A DNA stretch of 22,789 nucleotides. It comes from a virus. The DNA lies in the IMG/VR virus record IMGVR_UViG_3300037071_000228, positions 1-22,789 of that record; one strand, given 5' to 3'. Both the position numbers and the translations under genes were made by a program. A model generated the notes under the pieces. That model saw nothing but the letters and a program-made list of their open reading frames with translations. It did not search any database and was not told the origin of the DNA. Below are positions 14,333 to 20,477 of this stretch, one piece after another. The first letter of the stretch is position 1; every line of letters starts with the position of its first letter.

Positions 14333-15009
14333 CCGACCCCCTGCGCCGCCAGGAGCTTCGGTCCACGCCTGACCTCGATCGCGATGGCACCCCACTGGAG
14401 CTTCGTCCCACCGGAGTCGGGACCGATCGTCGTCACCGATCCGGGTGACGGGTTCGACCAGGCGGCCATGCCAGTCGTCGGTGTGCCGTAGCCGGTGTCC
14501 ATGTTCTCCGTCCAGCCGGTGAACCCCATCGTCGCGGGGTTGTTCAGGTTCGCGATCGCCATGTACACGCCTGACTCGGCGCGCGTCGCCGACATCGTGA
14601 TCTGGACCGTGGTGCCGGTTCCCGGAGTCGGGTTCGACGTCGAGACGCGCTGGACGAACGTGTTCCCCGGATCGGCGCCAGCCACCTGCACGACGTGGAT
14701 GATGCAGCCGGTGTGGTTGTCCCCCGTACAGTCGAACGTGAACTCCCCCGCCGACGGAGCCGCGATCGGTGGAGCGTCGAACAGATACATCGAGTTCGCA
14801 TCCGACGCACCCCATAGCTCGTTGAGCCGTCGGGTCCAGGTGAACCCCTGGCCGCTGAACGTCGGCGCGGCTGCCACCGTGGCGGTCGCGGTGACGACCG
14901 CGAAGACCGGACGCCAGGGTGTCGCGGTCGTCGCTCCCGAGGTCGCGGTCGAAGCGCCGTCGGTCGAGCTGGCCGTCTCCGCGATCTCGGTGAACGCGAG
15001 GGGGATCAC
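14329..15009 (-). CDS. Beta-rich virion-type protein (226 aa)
   Basis: The start is GTG 15009, overlapping the preceding stop as GTGA; no strong ribosome binding site is visible, so coupling is likely. After a Thr/Ala/Ser-rich N-terminus the protein is beta-rich (PWRPVFAVVTATATV, then FSGQGFTWTRRLNELWGA, CIIHVVQVAGAD, VQITMSATRAESGVYMAIAN), ending LQWGAIAIEVRRGP. The spacing of the FTWTR, GCIIHVVQV and WGAIAIEV strands matches the C-terminal domain of the collagen-like tail fibre. This suggests the same jelly-roll-type domain is used twice in this phage. Its place upstream of the neck genes fits an exposed head decoration or capsid-bound adhesin. The product name is left general. Confidence 0.78.
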   Translation of the reverse strand: MIPLAFTEIAETASSTDGASTATSGATTATPWRPVFAVVTATATVAAAPTFSGQGFTWTRRLNELWGASDANSMYLFDAPPIAAPSAGEFTFDCTGDNHTGCIIHVVQVAGADPGNTFVQRVSTSNPTPGTGTTVQITMSATRAESGVYMAIANLNNPATMGFTGWTENMDTGYGTPTTGMAAWSNPSPGSVTTIGPDSGGTKLQWGAIAIEVRRGPKLLAAQGVG

Positions 15010-16223
15010 TTGTACAGAAGAACCGTCTGCATGGCGTTGGAGGCTGGAGCGCCGGTATCGTTCGCCGCCACGCCGGTCGTCGCCGCCTGGCAGAGCGCGG
15101 TGTCGAACTCCACGCCGGAGGGGATGTCCTTCGTGAACGCGCTCAGCGGTGGCACCGGGAAGGGACCGAGGAACGTCGCGGTCGAGCCGACGGTCGTGTT
15201 CGCAGCGGTGGCGTTGTAGAACCGGAGGTACAGCACCGAGGTCGTGGCGTTGTAGCAGTAGATCGAGTACAGCTGGCCTCTCGAGGTCTTCACGTCGTCT
15301 TCGGATTCATCGACGTCGATGTTGTTGATGACGAGCAGACCGCCTTGCGTGTGCGGCTGCTGCGTGACGATCGCCTTACGGTCCAGCGTCATCCGAGCCG
15401 CGCCACCATCACCCTCGTCGAGCGAGTCGGTGGAAGTCTCGTCGGCCTGGAACCCCGCCATCATCACCTTCGTCGTCGCGGGGGTGAACCCAGCGTCGTC
15501 GGCGACGATCGCGTCGTCGATCAGTTGCACCGAGGTCACGATGGAGGCTTGGGTCCCCTCGATACCGTCCACGTGACCGTCGATCGCAGTCAGCAGCGTC
15601 TCGACTCCATCGACCCGTCCGTCGATCGTAGTCAGCGACGAGTTCGTGGTGCCGATGAGCGCCTCGATGCCGTCCACGTGACCCGTGATCGTGGTCAGTT
15701 GGCCTTCGATGCCATCCACTCGACCGTCGATGGTGGTCAGCGTGGAGTTCGTCGTGCCGATGAGCGCCTCGATGCCGTCCACGGAGCCTTCGATGCCATC
15801 GACGTGACCGTCGATCGCGGTGAGCAGCGTCTCGATGCCGTCCACACGGCCGTCGATCGTCGTGAGACTGGTGTTAGTGGTCCCGATCAGTCCCTCGATG
15901 CCATCGACGTGGCCGATCACCGTGTCGAGCTTCGTGTTCGTCGAGCCGACCAGCGTCTCCAGGCCGTCCACGTGACCATCGACCGCCGCGAGGGTGGAGA
16001 TCACGGTGTCGAGGTCTGTCTCGACGTTCGCGAGCGTCGCCTCTGTCGCTGCGCCGGTCGGCAAGACGCTGGAGACGACCCCCACGGAGTAGGAGTCCTC
16101 CTCCATGATCGCTTCGTCCACGCCGCCGCGAACGAGCTTCACCAGTTGGTAGTGCCGACCCGCGATCTCGTCGGTGGCGACGGTCGCGCCGGCACCTGGA
16201 GTGATATCGATGTTGTCTGCCAC
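15006..16223 (-). CDS. Heptad-repeat coiled-coil virion fibre (405 aa)
   Basis: The start is GTG 16223 with GGGAG 5 nt upstream. The N-terminal ~45 residues (IDITPGAGATVATDEIAGRH, then LVKLVRGG) match a short domain common in phage structural proteins, usually written 'GsGatVa.DeigG.hyQrvKl'. Residues 60-80 lead into a coiled coil at 81-225 built from alternating 14- and 21-residue units (DGRVDGIETLLTAI and DGHVDGIEALIGTTNSTLTTI types), with V/I/L at a and d positions. Residues ~240-405 are a beta domain with YSIYCYNATTSVLYLRFYNA and FPVPPLSAFTKDIPSGVEFD. This is the C-terminal type of many virion proteins, where 'lysiyvyN....vrylklYN' introduces the fold. The layout (anchor, rod, globular end) is that of a fibre. 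The head-gene context favours a capsid fibre or decoration protein. Confidence 0.85.
   Translation of the reverse strand: MADNIDITPGAGATVATDEIAGRHYQLVKLVRGGVDEAIMEEDSYSVGVVSSVLPTGAATEATLANVETDLDTVISTLAAVDGHVDGLETLVGSTNTKLDTVIGHVDGIEGLIGTTNTSLTTIDGRVDGIETLLTAIDGHVDGIEGSVDGIEALIGTTNSTLTTIDGRVDGIEGQLTTITGHVDGIEALIGTTNSSLTTIDGRVDGVETLLTAIDGHVDGIEGTQASIVTSVQLIDDAIVADDAGFTPATTKVMMAGFQADETSTDSLDEGDGGAARMTLDRKAIVTQQPHTQGGLLVINNIDVDESEDDVKTSRGQLYSIYCYNATTSVLYLRFYNATAANTTVGSTATFLGPFPVPPLSAFTKDIPSGVEFDTALCQAATTGVAANDTGAPASNAMQTVLLYK
15549..15983 (-). repeat. Heptad-based coding repeats (units of 42 and 63 bp)
   Basis: Residues 81-225 of the 405-residue protein consist of about eight related units of 14 or 21 residues, plus one extra 7-residue insert (SVDGIEG). 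All lengths are multiples of seven. Consensus short unit: DGRVDGIETLLTAI; consensus long unit adds GTTNSTLTTI. At DNA level the words 'gatgccgtccac' and 'ccgtcgat' recur many times. Because every unit keeps the heptad phase, copies can be gained or lost without disturbing the coiled coil. Confidence 0.88.
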
Positions 16224-16224
16224 G

Positions 16225-16599
16225 TCAACTCCCGTCTGGCATGGTTACGGACCACGAGATGATGCCAACCGGCGAGCCGGTCGTGATCGACGAAGTGGTC
16301 AACGTCATGTCGCTGGAACCGTCGATCACCGGCACGTCCGCCGAACTGTAGGCGCGGTACCACCCAGCGGTGCCATCGGTGATGCCGGTCGTCTCGGCGG
16401 CTGCTGCGTCGGCGAGCGCCACGCCATTCGTCGGTGCGCCGAAGGCCGGGGTGGCGAGTGGGATATCGGCGAGCAGCGTGCCGGTCGCGGCGTCGTCGGG
16501 GTCGGCGGGTCCGCTGCCGGTTCTGATCTCGACGTGTCCACCGTCCAGGAGATCGGTGAGCGCGGTCACCATCGCGGAGCGGGTCGCGTTCTGGATCAC
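16225..16599 (-). CDS. Small virion-type beta protein (124 aa)
   Basis: The start is GTG 16599, overlapping the stop of the 91-residue gene as GTGA and preceded by AGGAG. The product begins with a helix (MIQNATRSAMVTALTDLLDG). The pattern that follows, GGHVEIRTGSGPADPDDAAT, then LLADIPLATPAFGAPTNGVA, then GTAGWYRAYSSADVPVIDGS, is that of a widespread small phage structural protein family ('i.iytG..pa..d.a.tGtlLat', 'tGta.wfR..d..g..v.dGs'). Members are usually annotated as hypothetical or structural proteins. The C-terminus is beta-rich. A longer reading in this frame (to 16884) lies over the 91-residue gene and looks like a shadow. Location in the particle is unknown. Confidence 0.82.
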   Translation of the reverse strand: MIQNATRSAMVTALTDLLDGGHVEIRTGSGPADPDDAATGTLLADIPLATPAFGAPTNGVALADAAAAETTGITDGTAGWYRAYSSADVPVIDGSSDMTLTTSSITTGSPVGIISWSVTMPDGS

Positions 16600-16871
16600 A
16601 CCATCTCCTGTTCGTCCATGAAGTCGATGAGCGCCAGCACCTCGAGGTCGTCGTCGTGTACCTGTATCCAGAGACGCGAGCTCACCGCTGGCAGGACCGT
16701 CACGATACGGATCCCGGCTGGCCGGCGCTCGCGCAGGTGGGACGCGACTCCACCGGACGGCACGAACGGGAGGCCGCTGTCGATCGAGAGCGCCGACCGG
16801 ATCGCCGGGAGCGTCGTCTCGATCGTGACGCCGATGACCTCGACGGGAGTACCGAACAGCAGGAGCAGCAT
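16596..16871 (-). CDS. Small hypothetical protein with duplicated TVLP motif (91 aa)
   Basis: ATG 16871 has GAGGGGG 4 nt upstream, and its stop overlaps the next start as GTGA. The 91-residue product contains two similar strand pairs: VTIETTLPAIRSALSI (about residues 15-30) and IRIVTVLPAVSSRLWI (about 54-69). Each is followed by an acidic or charged stretch (the second by QVHDDDLEVLALIDFMD). The same motif recurs once in the 81-residue product at 14087-14332. I do not recognise the family. The internal repeat and compact size suggest a small beta protein, possibly decorating the head. The frame choice is supported by the ribosome binding site and by normal amino-acid composition, in contrast with the Arg-rich overlapping frame. 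Confidence 0.78.
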   Translation of the reverse strand: MLLLLFGTPVEVIGVTIETTLPAIRSALSIDSGLPFVPSGGVASHLRERRPAGIRIVTVLPAVSSRLWIQVHDDDLEVLALIDFMDEQEMV

Positions 16872-16887
16872 CGGACCCCCTCAAGGG

Positions 16888-17160
16888 TTACTCGGGGACG
16901 ATCTCCTCGCGCTCGTCGTAGACCCCCGTGATGGCGCCGTTCTCATCCCGGATCAGGTGCTTGGTGCGATCCGGTCCGATGAGCGATGCCACCCGGCCGT
17001 ACTCGTCGCGGACCACGGTGCTCGTCGCGAACGGGATGCGCAGGACCCCGGAGCCTCTCTCGGTCCCGAGGATGATCGCTTCCCGCTCGACCGGATCGGC
17101 CAGCGTCTCTACCTGCTCGACGAGCTTGTCGAGCTTGTCTCGATCTTCGGTGCCGTCCAT
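16888..17160 (-). CDS. Small acidic hypothetical protein (90 aa)
   Basis: The product begins MDGTEDRDKLDKLVEQVETL, a charged helix with heptad spacing, followed by ADPVEREAIILGTERGSGVL, then VVRDEYGRVASLIG and LIRDENGAITGVYD. The last two segments resemble YD-like turns ('RDe.GrV..l.g' and 'rDenGaitgVyd'), so a short beta-hairpin repeat is likely. ATG 17160 has GGAGG 4 nt upstream. The N-terminal 52 nt overlap the C-terminus of the glycerophosphotransferase-like gene in another frame. No family recognised. It is the first gene after the sugar-chemistry cassette and precedes the block of small virion-type genes. Confidence 0.75.
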   Translation of the reverse strand: MDGTEDRDKLDKLVEQVETLADPVEREAIILGTERGSGVLRIPFATSTVVRDEYGRVASLIGPDRTKHLIRDENGAITGVYDEREEIVPE

Positions 17161-17969
17161 AGAACCTCCAAGGCTCTCTGCGTGGCGCTCCCAAGGTAGG
17201 GGAATAGTCCACGGGTTGCTGCTCTGCGTGGCTCCTCGTGGCTCTCAGGAGCTTGTATCGCGTCTCTGACGCGCTCCACCAGGGTTCCGGGGGTCGCGTG
17301 GCTCCCTACGTCGCTGTACCACTCGTATCTGAGGCCGGAGCTCACCGAGATGAAGCTCTGCTGACCGGGATAGTCCAGGAGCACCACCGGCCGGTCGAGC
17401 GCCGTCCACTCGTAGATCGTCGAGGAGTGGTCACAGACGTACACCGAGGCTCGTTCGACCACCTCCCGGAAGTCGGGGACCCACTCGACGTTCAACGATC
17501 TCCAGAACGGCTCCATACGCTCGGCTCGTGGGTGGCCGTGGCCGATCACCGGCATCCTCGTCACGAGGTCTTCGATCGCCTCGGCGTAGTCCTCCAGGAT
17601 GCGCGAGCGGAACAGCGAGAGCCAGTGGAACGACACGGCCACCGGACCCTCGACCCGATGCGGCACCTGCACGAGCGCGTCCATCTTCGGCGTTCCGACC
17701 ACGGAGGAGCCGATCCCCGCTGCGGCGTACCTGTCCGCAAGGAACTGGTTCGGCGCGAGAACGAGAGACGCGGTGTCGCGGATGAGGTCGAGGGTCCGGT
17801 CGCCGTGCCATTGCAAGCCGACGCCGTGATCCATGTAGATCGAGCCGGGGTTCTGTCGAAGCTCCCGCGTCGAAGCGACCAAGGCCGGGGGTCCGTCGTC
17901 TCCCGTCCAGGCATCGCGTATCGGTGCGAGGTGTTGCTCGTACTGCGGTTCGTTCGCGATGAACCTCAA
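17109..17969 (-). CDS. CDP-glycerol glycerophosphotransferase-family (GT-B) enzyme
   Basis: The start is TTG 17969, overlapping the glycosyltransferase stop as TTGA; the longer reading to 18134 is antiphase inside that gene. The 286-residue product carries the signature series of the TagB/TagF group: SIYMDHGVGLQWHG (43-56), VVGTPKMDAL (90-99, the 'G.Pr.D' motif), VIGHGHPRAE (141-150, the 'HP' motif), and SVYVCDHSSTIYEWTALDRP (175-194, the 'D.SS..fE...l.rPv' motif). Those enzymes add glycerol-phosphate or related units from a CDP-activated donor to wall teichoic acid or capsule. This one lacks an N-terminal membrane-targeting region and is shorter than bacterial family members. Its Ser-rich C-terminus (IETSSTSSSSR) is encoded where the next gene overlaps. 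The donor is unknown; a UDP-sugar-using GT-B enzyme is an alternative. Confidence 0.8.
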   Translation of the reverse strand: MRFIANEPQYEQHLAPIRDAWTGDDGPPALVASTRELRQNPGSIYMDHGVGLQWHGDRTLDLIRDTASLVLAPNQFLADRYAAAGIGSSVVGTPKMDALVQVPHRVEGPVAVSFHWLSLFRSRILEDYAEAIEDLVTRMPVIGHGHPRAERMEPFWRSLNVEWVPDFREVVERASVYVCDHSSTIYEWTALDRPVVLLDYPGQQSFISVSSGLRYEWYSDVGSHATPGTLVERVRDAIQAPESHEEPRRAATRGLFPYLGSATQRALEVLWTAPKIETSSTSSSSR

Positions 17970-19348
17970 TACCCGATACCGACCCGGACGTCGCCGATGT
18001 GCGTCACCCACGGCTCGCCGTCGCCGATGAACGCCGCGAACCGACCCTTGCTCCATTGCGATCGACCGAACGTCTGCTCGCTCCCTCGCGTGTCCGGCCA
18101 GCCGTCGTCGATCAGCGACCTCCGGTACACGCACGGGTTCGTCGTCCAGAAGTTGCGGTGGCGGAGGTAGGGGATACCGTCGGCGAGTAGATGCTCATAG
18201 GTGTCGGGTCGCTCCTGGATGATCCCCCCCACCCGCTTCTCAGCCGGTGCCCAGGCGTGCCGCAGGAGCGCTACCTGCGCCAGCGACTCGTCGTACTCCA
18301 GCACCGAGATCAGATCGTCCAGGTCCACGTCACGGTCGAAGGTGAAGTCTTCCTCGAGATGGAAGATGAACGGTGACCCCTGGCCGTTCTGCTGCGACTC
18401 GTACTCCCATATGCTCCGCATCGCTCCGGTGTACCCGAGCTTGCCGGGGGTCGTGTGGATATCCCAGTCCGGGTAGACCTTGTGGAGCCACCGGCTGAAC
18501 CGCTCGTTGCCGGAGTCGTCCTGGATCGTTCGACGGACGATCTTCCCGTGGACGTGCTGGTTGAACGAGTCGATCGTCGCAGCGATGTAGTCCTGCCGAC
18601 CAGCCGAGATGACCACGACGTCGATGCCGTGGCGCTTGATCTCGTGCACCTCCTCGCCGGGGACGTATCGCTGCGCGACGTTGCGCTCGTTCAGGACCCG
18701 CTCGACCACAGGCCAGCCATCCCGAAGCGCCGCCGAGTACCGCTCCGCGAGCCTTCGACCGACGTTCCACTCGCGAGTCGGTCGAGCGATCGGGAGAGAC
18801 GGTTCGTGCCAGAGATGCCATGCCGTCCCAGGCAGTTGGTCGGCTCCACGGAGAACGACGGCTGCCGCCCAGCAAGCGATGTCTTCGTGTCCCCATCCCT
18901 GGAAGCGAGCATCGAATCCTCCCAGCTTCTCGAAGAGATCGCGACGCATCATCCAGACGCGCGACGTACACGGATCGCGTCGAGCCTCGGCGAACTCCTC
19001 CCAGCCGTGGCGACCTTCGAGGAGCTTGTCGGTACCGATCCGAGAGAGATCAGCGCCGATACGGTGCGGGACCGTGAGGCGTCCCGTCTCCAGCGCCGAC
19101 TCGTATCCGGCGACGACCTGGCGAGCGTCTTCCTCGAACACGTCGGCGTCCACGATGACGAGCACGTCGAAGTCTCCGGCCTGTCGAGCGCCTTCGTTGA
19201 TGCACCACGACCGGTTGAACGGCTCGGTCCCGGCGTGCTCGACCTCGAAGATCGGCCAGCCGAACCGCTCCCATACCTTCCGGCAGTACGTCCAGGCTCG
19301 CTCACGATCCGGGTCACCTGGTCTCCACGGCACGACGATGGCTGGCAT
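17966..19348 (-). CDS. Two-domain GT-A glycosyltransferase
   Basis: ATG 19348 shares one base with the upstream TGA (TGATG) and has AGGAGA 5 nt upstream. The 460-residue product has two GT-A-like halves. Half one (1-~235) has VLVIVDADVF (62-71, a DXD metal/nucleotide site at 67-69) and FDARFQGWGHEDIACWAAA (145-163), the region typical of polypeptide GalNAc- and galactosyltransferase C-terminal domains ('GWG.ED'). Half two (~241-460) begins IDVVVISAGRQDYIAATIDS, like GT2 enzymes, and has FHLEEDFTF (329-337) as a possible DXD-equivalent. It would transfer one or two sugars from nucleotide donors. No membrane segment is visible, so it probably acts in the cytoplasm, on protein or on a precursor. 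The acceptor is unknown. An antiphase N-terminal extension to 19504 was rejected. Confidence 0.88.
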   Translation of the reverse strand: MPAIVVPWRPGDPDRERAWTYCRKVWERFGWPIFEVEHAGTEPFNRSWCINEGARQAGDFDVLVIVDADVFEEDARQVVAGYESALETGRLTVPHRIGADLSRIGTDKLLEGRHGWEEFAEARRDPCTSRVWMMRRDLFEKLGGFDARFQGWGHEDIACWAAAVVLRGADQLPGTAWHLWHEPSLPIARPTREWNVGRRLAERYSAALRDGWPVVERVLNERNVAQRYVPGEEVHEIKRHGIDVVVISAGRQDYIAATIDSFNQHVHGKIVRRTIQDDSGNERFSRWLHKVYPDWDIHTTPGKLGYTGAMRSIWEYESQQNGQGSPFIFHLEEDFTFDRDVDLDDLISVLEYDESLAQVALLRHAWAPAEKRVGGIIQERPDTYEHLLADGIPYLRHRNFWTTNPCVYRRSLIDDGWPDTRGSEQTFGRSQWSKGRFAAFIGDGEPWVTHIGDVRVGIGY

Positions 19349-19929
19349 CACGCTCTCCTGAACGCGGTCGCACACGCCGCGCCGTGCTCGGTGGTCCGTA
19401 TCTCGTACTGCGCGAGTCTCGCGCCGCCGGCCACCGCCCACCGCTCGATCTCCTCCGGGTCCAGCGTGTGGATGTGGCAGTCGTTCTTCTCGTAGCCGAC
19501 CCACTCGAACAGTCGGACGATCGGCGCCAGTCGTATCGACTCCCGGACGATGAGTTCAGGGTCCAAGACGTGCTGGAGCGTGTTGTATATCCATATCTCG
19601 TCGGGATCCACCGACGGCGCGACGAGGAACACCTCACCCGGTATCTGGAGCACCTCGATACCGGCGTCGGCGTATCGAGCGCCGACCCACGCGGGGAACT
19701 CCCCCGGATCGACGACGACGCCACGCGACCATCCCTGCGCCTTCAAGAGCAGCGAGACGGGACCGCCGCCGATATCGACGATGTTCCCCTTGGTGTGGAC
19801 CGCTGAGGAGTAGCAGTCGAGTCCCATGAGGATCGCGGCGTCCATCTGCTCGATCTCGACGGCGAGGGTGTTCACGCAGTTCCCCCACCACTTCATCTCG
19901 GCCTTCTGCGCTTCGCGCCAGACCGTCAT
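19348..19929 (-). CDS. SAM-dependent methyltransferase (193 aa)
   Basis: ATG 19929 overlaps the previous stop as ATGA and has GGAG 5 nt upstream; longer readings of the frame (to 20379) are antiphase in the upstream gene. The class I fold is shown by motif I NIVDIGGGPVSLLLKAQG (49-66), the acidic residue of motif II in VVVDPGEF (71-78), and motif IV-like DEIWIYNTLQHVLDP (110-124), followed by a helix and strand (RLAPIVRLFEWV). The N-terminal 48 residues are helical (EMKWWGNCVNTLAVEIEQMD). The target cannot be told from sequence. Its position between two other methyltransferases and a glycosyltransferase suggests a sugar or small-molecule acceptor rather than DNA; no DNA-methylase catalytic motif (DPPY or PC) is present. 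Confidence 0.86.
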   Translation of the reverse strand: MTVWREAQKAEMKWWGNCVNTLAVEIEQMDAAILMGLDCYSSAVHTKGNIVDIGGGPVSLLLKAQGWSRGVVVDPGEFPAWVGARYADAGIEVLQIPGEVFLVAPSVDPDEIWIYNTLQHVLDPELIVRESIRLAPIVRLFEWVGYEKNDCHIHTLDPEEIERWAVAGGARLAQYEIRTTEHGAACATAFRRA

Positions 19930-20477
19930 GCGCGCTCCATGAGCCAGATGCCTTCCCAACCCCACTGCATCGAGTGGTCGGGTGGATAGTCGATCTGGAC
20001 GAACTCGCACCGATCTCCGGGGAGCATCAGCAGGTCGGCGACCTCGGGTCCGGACACCGCGAGATCGGGAACCGGCCAGTCGGGTCCCCCGGCATCGAAC
20101 TCCTCCGGCTGCGGAGGGATGAAGAACACGATCGCGGCTCGCGCAGTCCACGAGCTGGCGAAGTTCGCCGCGATCGTGCGCCAGTCGGCATTGTGCTCCA
20201 GGACGTGGCGCATCATCGCGCAGGGGACCTCCGAGCGGTACGTCCGGAGATCGGCCTGGATATCGCACCAGCGCGACCACGCGCCGTCGATGCCGATGTA
20301 GGGAGACTCGTCGAAGAACTGCTTGGCCCAGCCGACGCCGCATCCCCAATCCTCGACCGTGCCGTGTCCGTCGAGCCACGCGGCGCAGATGGCGTAGCTC
20401 TCGGTGTCCTCGTAGGCGAACTGCTGGCGCCGATCTCCGTAGTTCCAGGGACCGTACAGCGTGGCCGGCGCACTCAT
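19926..20477 (-). CDS. SAM-dependent methyltransferase (183 aa)
   Basis: The start ATG 20477 overlaps the FkbM-type stop as ATGA with GGAG 5 nt upstream; an in-frame ATG 15 nt earlier is less likely. The N-terminus SAPATLYGPWNYGDRRQQFA (2-21) is followed by motif I VEDWGCGVGWAKQFF (41-55), an acidic residue in YIGIDGAWS (60-68), and MMRHVLEHNADWRTIAANFA (88-107). The last is a classic 'HVLEH' motif of small class I methyltransferases. PPQPEEF and other aromatic or acidic residues complete the C-terminal half. Known relatives with 'HVLEHN' often act on sugars or on cell-surface metabolites. It probably works with its neighbours; the substrate is unknown. Confidence 0.86.
   Translation of the reverse strand: MSAPATLYGPWNYGDRRQQFAYEDTESYAICAAWLDGHGTVEDWGCGVGWAKQFFDESPYIGIDGAWSRWCDIQADLRTYRSEVPCAMMRHVLEHNADWRTIAANFASSWTARAAIVFFIPPQPEEFDAGGPDWPVPDLAVSGPEVADLLMLPGDRCEFVQIDYPPDHSMQWGWEGIWLMERA

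Noticed and set aside
15549-15983. Regularly spaced DNA repeats resembling a CRISPR array or iteron cluster
   Set aside because: The repeats are in frame, encode heptads, have imperfect identity, and lack unique spacers.
18455-19495. Plus-strand frame of 346 aa opposite the glycosyltransferase
   Set aside because: Mirror of the codon pattern of the real gene; no domain and no operon partner on that strand.
19930-20379. Extension of the 193-residue methyltransferase frame upstream
   Set aside because: It lies antiphase within the 183-residue methyltransferase gene, and the ATGA overlap with GGAG defines the start at 19929.
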